Shown here one piece after another: positions 1-5,828 of a stretch of DNA of 6,702 nt (position 1 is the first letter of the stretch; each line of letters starts with the position of its first letter). The DNA is from Thermoflexales bacterium (lineage in GTDB: Bacteria; Chloroflexota; Anaerolineae; S140-20): contig WFUY01000141.1 of NCBI GenBank assembly GCA_015484715.1, positions 1 to 6,702 of the forward strand. Direction: 5' to 3'. A model generated the notes under the pieces. It was not told where the DNA came from. It worked only from the letters and a program-made list of their open reading frames with translations, and made no database searches. A program made the translations under genes and the position numbers.

Positions 1-813
1 ATGGTGGATGTGGTCGGGGCGTTGTGGGGGCTGCACCACCTGGGGATCACGATGGTCTACGCCTCGCCGCTGCCGGCCGCCCGGGGCTGGATCACCAGCC
101 AGCACGGTCCGCTGCCCCTGCCGGCGCCTGCCACTTTGGCCCTCCTGCAGGGGGTGCCCCTGGTCCCTGCCCCCGTGGAGGGCGTGGAGTTGGTCACCCC
201 CACAGGCGCTGTGCTGCTCACCCACGTGGCGGCCGCCTTTGGCCCGCCGCCCCCGATGACGCTCCAGCGGGTGGGGTACGGAGCCGGGCAGAAGCGGTTG
301 ATCGTCCCCAACGTCCTGCGCCTCTGGCTGGGCGAGACGTCGCCCGCCGTCCACGGCACCGGCAGCCCTGCACCTCTGCGGGAGCCCCTCGTCCTGCTGG
401 AGACCAACATTGACGATATGGACCCCCAGCTCTACGAGCACGTCGCCGACCGTCTCTTCGCCGCCGGAGCCCTGGACGTCTACCTGACCCCCGTCCAGAT
501 GAAGAAGCACCGTCCCGGTGTCCTGCTCTCCGTGCTGACCCGTCCCGAGCAGGCCGATTCCCTCGTCGGTCTGCTCTTCGCCGAGACGACAACGCTAGGG
601 GTGCGCCGCCTGCCGGTGGACCGTTACGCCCTGGCGCGCACCTTTGAGACCGTCGAGACGCCCTACGGACCGGTGAAGGTCAAGGTCGCCACGTTGCCCG
701 ATGGGAGCCGGCGGGCGAAACCGGAGTACGAGGCATGCCGCCGGCTGGCCGAGGCGGCCAAGGTGCCCTTGCAACGGGTCATCGCCGAGGCCCAGAAGGC
801 GGTGGAGCTGTAG
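1..813 (+). CDS. larC: LarC, nickel-insertion protein for the nickel-pincer nucleotide cofactor (5' partial)
   Basis: LarC is a CTP-dependent cyclometallase that inserts nickel into pyridinium-3,5-bisthiocarboxylic acid mononucleotide, completing the nickel-pincer cofactor used by lactate racemase and related enzymes. The 270 visible residues match the family from the middle onward: SPLPAARG then HGPLPLPAPATL (about 22-47), ELVTPTGAVLL (63-73), GYGAG then PNVLRLWLG (92-111), and the C-terminal domain opening with LETNIDDMDPQLYEHV (133-148). Full-length family members have about 400 residues, so the first 130-150 are missing and the ATG at position 1 is almost certainly an internal methionine. 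In Lactobacillus plantarum the two LarC halves are joined by ribosomal frameshifting; here the frame is continuous across the junction (about residues 110-133). No larB, larE or racemase gene is visible, so the client enzyme is unknown. The gene converges on trpB2. The family call is secure. Confidence 0.93.
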   Translation: MVDVVGALWGLHHLGITMVYASPLPAARGWITSQHGPLPLPAPATLALLQGVPLVPAPVEGVELVTPTGAVLLTHVAAAFGPPPPMTLQRVGYGAGQKRLIVPNVLRLWLGETSPAVHGTGSPAPLREPLVLLETNIDDMDPQLYEHVADRLFAAGALDVYLTPVQMKKHRPGVLLSVLTRPEQADSLVGLLFAETTTLGVRRLPVDRYALARTFETVETPYGPVKVKVATLPDGSRRAKPEYEACRRLAEAAKVPLQRVIAEAQKAVEL

Positions 814-833
814 AGGTGGGGAGAGGGAGCTGC

Positions 834-857
834 AGGCCGGACCCGAAGGTCCGGCCT
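834..857 (-). terminator. Perfect 10-bp hairpin with cUUCGg tetraloop between converging genes
   Basis: The arms 834-843 and 848-857 are perfect reverse complements (AGGCCGGACC / GGTCCGGCCT). On the minus strand the loop reads UUCG closed by C-G, the very stable tetraloop; on the plus strand it reads CGAA. The tetraloop orientation suggests it caps the trpB2 mRNA 3' end, 28 nt after its stop codon, and it may also stop larC transcripts. Neither side has a real U tract (plus side CTCTTGG), so it may be an mRNA-stabilising or Rho-assisted 3' end rather than a classical intrinsic terminator. Confidence 0.6.
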
Positions 858-884
858 CTTGGTCGTTGCAGTCCTTCGGAGGGG

Positions 885-2258
885 TCACGAAGCCGGCGCG
901 TTCACCCGGGGCAGGTGCTGGATCGCCTCCGCCACCGCCTCGGACGGGTAGGCGTAGTCCTCCAGGTGGCCGGCCAGGTACTCATCGTAGGCCGACAGGT
1001 CGAAATGGCCGTGGCCGCTCAGGTTGAAGAGGATCACCCGCTCCTCGCCGGTCTCCTTGGCCTCCAGAGCCTGGTCTATGGCCGCTCGCACGGCGTGGGC
1101 CGACTCCGGCGCAGGGATGATCCCCTCCGCCCGGGTGAAGGTGACGGCCGCCTCGAAGACGGGGTTTTGGTGGTAGGCCACGGCTTCGATGATGCCGGCC
1201 TCGTGCAGGGCTGAGACGGTGGGGGCCATCCCGTGGTAGCGCAGCCCGCCGGCGTGGATGCCCGGCGGCGTGAAGGTGTGCCCCAGCGTGTACATCTTCA
1301 CCAGGGGCGTCATCCCCACCGTGTCCCCCAGGTCGTAGGCGTAGACTCCCCGGGTCATGCTGGGGCAGGCCTCCGGCTCCACGGCCAGGAAGCGGGTCTC
1401 CCGGCCGTTCTTCAGCCGTTCCCGGATGAAGGGGAAGGCGAGGCCGGCGAAGTTGCTCCCCCCTCCGGCGCAGCCGATCACCACGTCGGGGTAGTCCTCG
1501 GCCAGGGCGAACTGCTTCAGCGCCTCCTCGCCGATGATCGTCTGGTGCATCAGGACGTGGTTGAGAACGCTGCCCAGGGAGTACTTGGTCTCGGGGTCGG
1601 TGACGGCGGCCTCCACCGCCTCACTGATGGCGATGCCCAAGCTGCCCGGCGAATCGGGGTTCTCGGCCAGTACTTTGCGACCCGCTTCCGTCTCCTCCGA
1701 GGGGCTGGGCGTGACGCGGGCACCAAAGCTCTCCATCAGGATGCGCCGGTAGGGCTTCTGGTGGTAGCTCACCTTCACCATGAAGACCTGGACTTCGATG
1801 TCGAAGAAGGCACCGGCCATCGCCAGGGCGCTTCCCCACTGACCGGCCCCCGTCTCCGTCGTCAGCCGGCGCACTCCCTCCTGCTGGTTGTAGTAGGCTT
1901 GGGCGACGGCGGTGTTGGGCTTGTGGCTGCCCACCGGGCTCACCCCTTCGTACTTGTAGTAGATGCGGGCCGGCGTTCCCAGCGCCTTCTCCAGCCGTCG
2001 GGCCCGGATGAGGGGCGTGGGCCGCCAGAGCCGATAGACCTCCCGCACCGGCTCCGGGATCTCCACGTAGGACTCCGGGGTCACCTCCTGCATAATGAGG
2101 GCCATCGGGAAGAGGGGGGCCAAGTCATCCGGTCCGACAGGTTGGCCGGTGGCCGGATGCAGCACCGGCGGCAACGGGACCGGCATGTCCGGCACGATGT
2201 TGTACCAGGCTGTGGGCATGTCCTTCTCATCGAGCAGAAAACGGGTGTTGTGGTTCAT
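885..2258 (-). CDS. trpB: Tryptophan synthase beta chain, TrpB2 type
   Basis: This is a PLP-dependent beta-replacement enzyme that makes L-tryptophan from indole and L-serine. It belongs to the longer TrpB2 branch: 457 residues against about 400 for TrpB1, with the N-terminal extension [19 protein letters not shown] typical of that branch. Visible motifs, in this start's numbering, are RPTPL (79-83), [13 protein letters not shown] with the PLP lysine at K113 (105-117), [11 protein letters not shown] (135-145), the phosphate-binding GCAGGGSN (262-269) and [12 protein letters not shown] near the C-terminus (413-424). The start at 2258 is preferred to an in-frame ATG at 2291 because AAGGAGG (2264-2270) lies 5 nt upstream, and the longer form only adds a lysine-rich stretch with no family match. 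No trpA is nearby, and TrpB2 proteins generally bind TrpA weakly, so indole salvage is a plausible role. It follows trpS on the same strand after 219 nt of repeats with no clear promoter, so co-transcription is likely but unproven. Confidence 0.93.
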   Translation of the reverse strand: MNHNTRFLLDEKDMPTAWYNIVPDMPVPLPPVLHPATGQPVGPDDLAPLFPMALIMQEVTPESYVEIPEPVREVYRLWRPTPLIRARRLEKALGTPARIYYKYEGVSPVGSHKPNTAVAQAYYNQQEGVRRLTTETGAGQWGSALAMAGAFFDIEVQVFMVKVSYHQKPYRRILMESFGARVTPSPSEETEAGRKVLAENPDSPGSLGIAISEAVEAAVTDPETKYSLGSVLNHVLMHQTIIGEEALKQFALAEDYPDVVIGCAGGGSNFAGLAFPFIRERLKNGRETRFLAVEPEACPSMTRGVYAYDLGDTVGMTPLVKMYTLGHTFTPPGIHAGGLRYHGMAPTVSALHEAGIIEAVAYHQNPVFEAAVTFTRAEGIIPAPESAHAVRAAIDQALEAKETGEERVILFNLSGHGHFDLSAYDEYLAGHLEDYAYPSEAVAEAIQHLPRVNAPAS

Positions 2259-2263
2259 CGTTT

Positions 2264-2270
2264 CCTCCTT
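2264..2270 (-). promoter_or_regulatory. Ribosome binding site that fixes the trpB2 start
   Basis: On the minus strand this reads AAGGAGG, a full Shine-Dalgarno match, ending 5 nt before the ATG at 2258. It lies inside the short in-frame extension that would begin at 2291, which argues for the downstream start. Confidence 0.85.
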
Positions 2271-2304
2271 CCTCTTGGTCTTTATGGTCAATGGGTCAGG
2301 TCGT

Positions 2305-2466
2305 CCTCGGTCCTTGCCCCTTGCCCCTTGGCCCTTGGCCCGTTGGTCGAGTGGTCAGGTGGTCGCGTGGTCGGCGGTCGGCTACGCCGTCCTCAGTCCT
2401 CGGTCCTCAGTCCTCAGTCTTCGGCCCTCGGTGCCTCGGCCCTTAGCCCTCGGTGCCTCCCTTAGC
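2305..2466. repeat. Degenerate 7-8-nt short tandem repeat arrays between trpS and trpB2
   Basis: This is a non-coding stretch made of three adjoining short-period arrays, described on the plus strand. First, 7-nt units CCTTGCC or CCTTGGC begin at 2312, 2319, 2326 and 2333, flanked by relatives CCTCGGT (2305) and CCGTTGG (2340). Second, GGTC recurs with 8-nt spacing at 2345, 2353, 2361 and 2369 and once more at 2376. Third, CCTCAGT, CCTCGGT or close variants begin at 2391, 2398, 2405, 2412, 2419, 2426, 2434, 2441, 2448 and 2460. The units are degenerate, and single-base spacing slips occur. The array fills almost the whole trpS-trpB2 gap (2259-2477). I see no convincing promoter or terminator hairpin in it. 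It resembles the heptanucleotide short tandem repeats described in some cyanobacteria; function is unknown. Confidence 0.85.
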
Positions 2467-2477
2467 CGCCCGTCGGC

Positions 2478-3539
2478 TCACGCCGGCACCACCTTCGGCG
2501 GTGTGAGTTCCTGAACCCGCCGGCGAATCTGAATCCCGTACATCCCCATCGCCTCGTGGACCAGGGCCATCGTCTCCCGGGCTTCCTCCTGCATTCGTCG
2601 CGTGCCCTCGACCAGGATCTCCTCGACCAGGCCGGGTTGGGCCGCGTACCGGGCGCGACGCTCCCGGATCGGGTCCAGGAAGTTGTTCAGCGCCCGGGCC
2701 AGCTTCTTCTTCACCTCCACGTCCCCCACCCGGCCCTTCCGATACCGCTCCTTCAGGTCGTTCACCTCGTCCACATCGGGGTTGAAGATGTCGTGGTAGA
2801 TGAAGACGGGGTTCCCCTCCACGGTGCCGGGGATGTCGGCCCGGATGCGCTTGGGGTCCGTGTACATCCGCCGCACCTTCTCGTTGACCGTCTGGGGATC
2901 GTCGGAGAGGAAGATGGCGTTGTTCAACGACTTGCTCATCTTGGCCTTGCCGTCAATCCCCACCAGCGTGGGCACCTCGCCGATGAGGGCCCTGGGGATG
3001 GGGAAGACCTCCCCGTAGAGTCGGTTGAAGCGGCGGGCGATCTCCCGCGTCACCTCCACGTGGGCCTCGTTGTCCTTGCCCACGGGGACCAGGTGGGCGC
3101 GGGGGAGGAGGATGTCGGCGGCCTGGAGCACCGGATAGCCGATCAGCCCGAAGGGGACCGCCTCCTCGTCTATCTGGGCGGCACGGGCCATCTCCTTGAT
3201 GCTGGGCAGCCGGGCCACCCGGGGCAGGGTGACCAGCATCTCGAAGATCAGGTTGAGTTCGTAGGTCTCCGGGATGGCCGACTGGACGAAGATGGTGCTG
3301 CGCTCCGGGTCAATCCCCACGGCCAGGTAGTCCAGTACCATCTCGTGGATGTTCTGCCGGAGCTCTTCGATGTGAGCCTTATCCGGTCGGGTGGTCAGGG
3401 TGTGCAGGTCGGCGATGATGAAGAAGCACTCGTACTGGTCCTGGAGGGCGACCCGGTTCTTCAGACTGCCCACGTAATGGCCCAGGTGCAGCTTGCCCGT
3501 GGGCCGATCTCCTGTGAGGATGCGTTTGATCGCCGTCAT
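2478..3539 (-). CDS. trpS: Tryptophanyl-tRNA synthetase (TrpRS)
   Basis: A cytoplasmic class I synthetase that activates tryptophan with ATP and charges tRNA(Trp). At 353 residues it has normal bacterial length. The N-terminus [20 protein letters not shown] carries the HIGH-type signature as HLGH (18-21). [11 protein letters not shown] (134-144) is the tryptophan and adenylate pocket region, and KMSKS is at 200-204 followed by LNN. The [18 protein letters not shown] style recalls the TrpRS branch I know from streptococci rather than the E. coli branch. The usual VPVGEDQ is here VPVGKDN (151-157), a departure in a conserved loop. The ATG at 3539 is supported by GGAGG at 3546-3550, 6 nt upstream, and by the family N-terminus. 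Transcription should depend on the Trp T-box leader just upstream. The C-terminal codons abut the repeat arrays, with no terminator hairpin before trpB2. Confidence 0.97.
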   Translation of the reverse strand: MTAIKRILTGDRPTGKLHLGHYVGSLKNRVALQDQYECFFIIADLHTLTTRPDKAHIEELRQNIHEMVLDYLAVGIDPERSTIFVQSAIPETYELNLIFEMLVTLPRVARLPSIKEMARAAQIDEEAVPFGLIGYPVLQAADILLPRAHLVPVGKDNEAHVEVTREIARRFNRLYGEVFPIPRALIGEVPTLVGIDGKAKMSKSLNNAIFLSDDPQTVNEKVRRMYTDPKRIRADIPGTVEGNPVFIYHDIFNPDVDEVNDLKERYRKGRVGDVEVKKKLARALNNFLDPIRERRARYAAQPGLVEEILVEGTRRMQEEARETMALVHEAMGMYGIQIRRRVQELTPPKVVPA

Positions 3540-3545
3540 CTCTCA

Positions 3546-3550
3546 CCTCC
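3546..3550 (-). promoter_or_regulatory. trpS ribosome binding site
   Basis: The minus strand reads GGAGGTGAG across 3542-3550, and its GGAGG core is 6 nt from the trpS ATG. A separate 6-bp hairpin (3584-3589 with 3597-3602) lies between the T-box terminator and this site but does not cover it. Confidence 0.85.
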
Positions 3551-3607
3551 GTTCCGTGATGGACATAGCTGGTAACTGTTCACCCTCCCGCAGGTTGGGA
3601 GGCGGGT

Positions 3608-3640
3608 AAACAAAAACGCCCATCCCCGAGGGGACGGGCG
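3608..3640 (-). terminator. Regulated intrinsic terminator of the trpS T-box leader
   Basis: On the minus strand, CGCCCGTCCCC (3630-3640) pairs with GGGGATGGGCG (3617-3627) around a two-base turn that probably opens to four, with one G-U pair. It is followed by UUUUUGUUU (3608-3616). The stem begins just after the T-box sequence, and its 5' strand (CCGUCCCC) can alternatively pair with the GGGG preceding the UGGC bulge. This is the usual terminator/antiterminator switch. Confidence 0.9.
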
Positions 3641-3684
3641 CTCTCGCGCTCGCGGTGCCACCCCACTTAGGCGGCTCGGAGGAC

Positions 3685-3707
3685 AAAAAAACCGCCGGTG
3701 ACGGCGG
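3685..3707 (-). terminator. Extra terminator-like hairpin with U7 inside the T-box leader
   Basis: On the minus strand CCGCCG (3702-3707) pairs perfectly with CGGCGG (3692-3697) around loop UCAC, followed at once by seven U (3685-3691). It has the form of a small intrinsic terminator, though 6 bp is short. It lies upstream of the T-box antiterminator, so it could stop transcription before the main switch. It could instead be a modified Stem III-type structural hairpin with an incidental U run. Confidence 0.6.
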
Positions 3708-3712
3708 AGGAA

Positions 3713-3768
3713 AGTGAGCCAGCCTCACTCGTTCGCAGGTACAGGAGGCAGAGGATGCCTCCGATACC
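3713..3768 (-). other. Two added hairpins in the T-box leader before the antiterminator
   Basis: The first hairpin on the minus strand has perfect 7-bp arms 3756-3762 and 3744-3750 (GGAGGCA / TGCCTCC) with a five-base loop, extended across a small internal loop by GGUA/UACC (3765-3768 with 3738-3741). The second has perfect 6-bp arms 3724-3729 and 3713-3718 (AGTGAG / CTCACT) around GCTGG. Together with the U7 hairpin that follows, they form an insertion between the CCGUUAUC block and the T-box sequence, where most T-boxes have only a short linker. Confidence 0.65.
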
Positions 3769-4025
3769 CTCAGCCCTGATAACGGTGGCGGCTCCGGCCC
3801 GGACTACTCAGGCGGGGGTGTTCCTCAACGTTCTCCCTCAAGGTTCCCCCCGCCCTTTCGGCGGGCGACTCCCAGGCCCATTCAGCGCCGGCGCTGGTAT
3901 CGGGCTTCCAGCCTCAGACCCGACTCTCTGGCACCCCGCTTCGACGCCTACTCTTCCTGATCATCGTCTTTGGGCTATGCGGTTTTTCACGTCCTGCCCA
4001 GGGATTCCCTCGACAGGATGACCCA

Positions 4026-4054
4026 AGTATACCACGGGAGCGGAAAGCTGTCAA
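4026..4054 (-). promoter_or_regulatory. Sigma-70-type promoter for the trpS T-box leader
   Basis: The minus strand has TTGACA (4049-4054), a 17-nt spacer and TATACT (4026-4031), a near-consensus housekeeping promoter. It predicts a start near 4018-4020, at the foot of the first leader hairpin. The -35 hexamer contains the murE stop codon (4051-4053). Confidence 0.88.
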
Positions 4055-5616
4055 GCTGTGGGCAGCGTCTTCAACCTCTCCCCCCGCAACGCCAGGCGCA
4101 GCGCCTCCCGGTCGTCCCAGGGGTACTCCGTCGTGCCGAAGCACATGGACTGCTCGTGCCCCTTGCCGCAGACCAGCACCACGTCGCCGGGGCGGGCCAT
4201 CTCCACGGCGAAACGGATCGCCTCCCCCCGGTCGGCCACCCGCCAGAAGTCCACGCCCTCCTGCCGGCCCTGCCGGGCACAGGCCGAGGCAATCTCCGCC
4301 ATAATCGCCTCCAGGGATTCCGTGCGGGGGTCCTCCGCCGTGATGACGATGAGGTCGGCCATCCGTCCGGCCACCTCCCCCATCAGCCGCCGCTTGGCCC
4401 GATCTCGCAGCCCTGCGCTGCCGAAGACGACGATCACCCGGCCCGCCGGCCCGGTCAGCCTCCGGGCCGTCTCCAGCGCCCGCTGCAGCGCGTTGGGCGT
4501 GTGGGCGAAGTCCACCAGGGCCAGGAACTCCTGTCCCGCCTCGATCCGCTCCATCCGGCCCGGGATGCCCTTCACGGCGGCAACCCCTTCCTGGATGGCC
4601 ACCACGGGAACCTCCAGGGCCAGGGCGGCGGTAGCGGCGGCCAGCACGTTGGCGACGTTGTAATCCCCCAGCAGGGGGGTCTCCACGGGGAAGGCCCCCG
4701 CCGGCCCCTCAATGGTGAAACGGGTGACGCCGGCCCCGTGGGTGATCCGGCGGGCGGTCACATCGGCCGGCTCCCTCAGCCCGTAGGAGAGCCGTCGGTC
4801 TGCCTCCACTTGCTGCAGCCGCCGGAAGCTGGCGTCGTCGGCGTTCAGGACCGCCGCCTTGGGGACGCCCGGCTTGCGGGCAGCGGTGGTCAGGCCGGTG
4901 AAGAGCCGGGCCTTGGCTTCCAGGTAGTGTTCCCAGTCGCCGTGGTAGTCCAGGTGCTCGTGGGTGACGTTGGTGACGACGGCCACGTCGAACTCGCAGC
5001 CGGTCACCCGGTGCTGGGCCAGACCGTGGGAGGTGGCCTCCAACACCGCGTGGGTCGTCCCTGCTGCAACCATCTGGGCCAGGTAGCGCTGCACCTCGGG
5101 GGCGTCGGGCGTCGTCGTGTGCAGCCCCGTCTCGTATCGGGCCTCACCGATGACGGCGTTGACGGTGCTGATCATCCCCACCCTGTGGCCGGCGGCCCGC
5201 AGGATGGCGTAGATCAGGTTTACCGTCGTCGTCTTGCCGTCGGTCCCGGTGACGCCGATCATCGTCATCCGGCGGGCCGGGAAGCCGTGCCAAGCCGCGC
5301 TGAGCCAGGCCAACGCCTCCCGCCCGTCCCGCACCTGGGCGTAGGGCAGGCGGCCCCGCAGGTCGGCGGGCAGCGCTTCGGCAGGGCGCTCTCCCACCAC
5401 GGCCCGCGCCCCCCGGGCCACCGCCTGGGGGATGAAGGCGTGGGCGTCGTAGGTGCCCCCCACCGTGGCTACGAAGAGGTGACCGGGCCTGACCTGGCGG
5501 GAGTCGGCCACCACCCCGGTGATCCAGGGGTCCTCGGCCGGCCGGGCCAAGAGGCCGGGCACAGCTTGCAACAGGTGAGACAGCCGTTGTTGAGGGGTAG
5601 AAGGCGATGAGACCAT
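4051..5616 (-). CDS. murE: MurE-like Mur ligase (UDP-MurNAc-tripeptide synthetase, third-residue substrate uncertain)
   Basis: A cytoplasmic ATP-dependent amide ligase of peptidoglycan synthesis that adds the third, usually diamino, residue to UDP-MurNAc-L-Ala-D-Glu. Its 521 residues carry the three Mur domains: an N-terminal UDP-substrate domain with VADSRQVRPGHLFVA (36-50); a central ATPase with P-loop GVTGTDGKTTT (121-131), TTTPDA (167-172), EATSHGL (193-199), NVTHEHLDYHG (216-226) and the probable carbamylated lysine K235 in YLEAKARLF; and a C-terminal domain with DFAHTPNAL (369-377) and GKGHE (484-488). Two diagnostic stretches deviate. The DAP-type DNPR is EDPR (428-431), and the usual GGDRD loop reads FGSAGLRDRAKR (398-409). 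The third-residue amino acid (DAP, ornithine, lysine) therefore cannot be assigned. The start at 5616 has only a weak GAGG 4 nt upstream, but it fits the promoter, and the next in-frame Met is at residue 117. No terminator follows it before the trpS promoter. Confidence 0.93.
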   Translation of the reverse strand: MVSSPSTPQQRLSHLLQAVPGLLARPAEDPWITGVVADSRQVRPGHLFVATVGGTYDAHAFIPQAVARGARAVVGERPAEALPADLRGRLPYAQVRDGREALAWLSAAWHGFPARRMTMIGVTGTDGKTTTVNLIYAILRAAGHRVGMISTVNAVIGEARYETGLHTTTPDAPEVQRYLAQMVAAGTTHAVLEATSHGLAQHRVTGCEFDVAVVTNVTHEHLDYHGDWEHYLEAKARLFTGLTTAARKPGVPKAAVLNADDASFRRLQQVEADRRLSYGLREPADVTARRITHGAGVTRFTIEGPAGAFPVETPLLGDYNVANVLAAATAALALEVPVVAIQEGVAAVKGIPGRMERIEAGQEFLALVDFAHTPNALQRALETARRLTGPAGRVIVVFGSAGLRDRAKRRLMGEVAGRMADLIVITAEDPRTESLEAIMAEIASACARQGRQEGVDFWRVADRGEAIRFAVEMARPGDVVLVCGKGHEQSMCFGTTEYPWDDREALRLALRGERLKTLPTA

Positions 5617-5656
5617 CGGGCCTCGTGGGATCAGGGTTTGCCTCTTCAGCGCCCGG

Positions 5657-5686
5657 ATTATACCACGGGGGCCGGACCGACGTCAA
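5657..5686 (-). promoter_or_regulatory. Sigma-70-type promoter for murE
   Basis: The minus strand shows TTGACG (5681-5686), an 18-nt spacer and a perfect TATAAT (5657-5662). The predicted start near 5650 leaves a leader of about 34 nt before the murE ATG at 5616. Confidence 0.85.
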
Positions 5687-5742
5687 CGGAGGGCGAACTC
5701 GGAACGGTCCCGCTTTCTTACCAATTTCTAACCACTTTTTCA

Positions 5743-5828
5743 GGAAGAGTGATGCTATAATGGGCAAGGCTTGCACGATCCCTCTGCTTGCCGGGACGCT
5801 TCTGAACAGGCGCAGTGATCACTCTTCC
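5743..5828. repeat. 11-bp inverted repeat bracketing the rightward promoter, with an internal palindrome
   Basis: GGAAGAGTGAT (5743-5753) is the exact reverse complement of ATCACTCTTCC (5818-5828), with 64 nt between the arms. The right arm also lies in the 10-bp perfect palindrome AGTGATCACT (5814-5823), whose half-site AGTGAT recurs at 5748-5753 directly against the extended -10. This could be a pair of operator sites or the ends of an 86-bp degenerate miniature element. Confidence 0.6.
5753..5761 (+). promoter_or_regulatory. Extended -10 promoter for the secreted lamin-tail-domain gene
   Basis: TGCTATAAT is a perfect TATAAT (5756-5761) preceded by the TGn extension. No recognisable -35 lies 16-18 nt upstream. 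The predicted start near 5768 gives a long leader of about 300 nt before the ATG at 6071. The AGTGAT arm of the inverted repeat overlaps its upstream edge. Confidence 0.65.

Larger units (their letters stand above)
3608..4019 (-). ncRNA. T-box riboswitch, tryptophan-specific (UGG specifier), leader of trpS
   Basis: This cis-acting RNA senses uncharged tRNA(Trp) and lets transcription reach trpS. Reading the minus strand, a short hairpin (3992-4018) occupies the 5' end. Stem I follows (about 3867-3968), with GACGAUGAUCAGG at its base, AAGAGUAGG, the AGAGAG bulge, an apical GCUGGAAGCCC and then GAAUGG, whose UGG specifier lies at 3878-3880. Next come a GC-rich hairpin (3849-3865), the GAGUAG...CCGUUAUC block typical of the Stem III region, and an insertion with extra hairpins (3685-3768). 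The T-box sequence GGGUGGCACCGCG (3651-3663) and the terminator close the element. The variable base in UGGC (3657-3660) pairs with a G discriminator base, as bacterial tRNA(Trp) carries, agreeing independently with the specifier. The base after the specifier is G rather than the usual A. At about 410 nt the leader is longer than most T-boxes. Confidence 0.94.

Noticed and set aside
1..3. ATG at position 1 as the true larC start
   Set aside because: The LarC family needs about 130-150 more residues before this point, so it is an internal codon at the window edge.
2259..2291. Upstream ATG (2291) as the trpB2 start
   Set aside because: The AAGGAGG site is placed for the ATG at 2258, and the 11 extra residues are not family-like.
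1233..2465. Open frame of 410 codons on the plus strand opposite trpB2, running into the repeats
   Set aside because: It is antisense to a clear TrpB2, has no ribosome site or domain, and its tail is just the translated short tandem repeats.
2305..2466. CRISPR array
   Set aside because: Units are 7-8 nt, directly adjacent and without unique spacers, so this is a short tandem repeat. No cas gene is present.
2556..3575. Open frame of 339 codons on the plus strand opposite trpS
   Set aside because: It is antisense to a clear TrpRS with no family resemblance and low-complexity composition.
3543..3728. Minus-strand 61-codon frame in the trpS leader
   Set aside because: It spans the T-box sequence and terminator, which explain the conservation there, and it has no convincing ribosome site. 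I do not regard it as a leader peptide.
3970..5610. Open frame of 546 codons on the plus strand opposite murE
   Set aside because: It mirrors murE, which has complete family motifs. Its translation is rich in Gly, Pro, His, Arg and Val with no recognisable domain, as expected for an antisense frame in GC-rich coding DNA.
5144..5776. Minus-strand frame of 210 codons overlapping the murE 5' end and its promoter
   Set aside because: It runs in another frame of murE and across the murE promoter. Its start lies upstream of the predicted transcription start, and its composition is Pro/Gly/Arg-rich.
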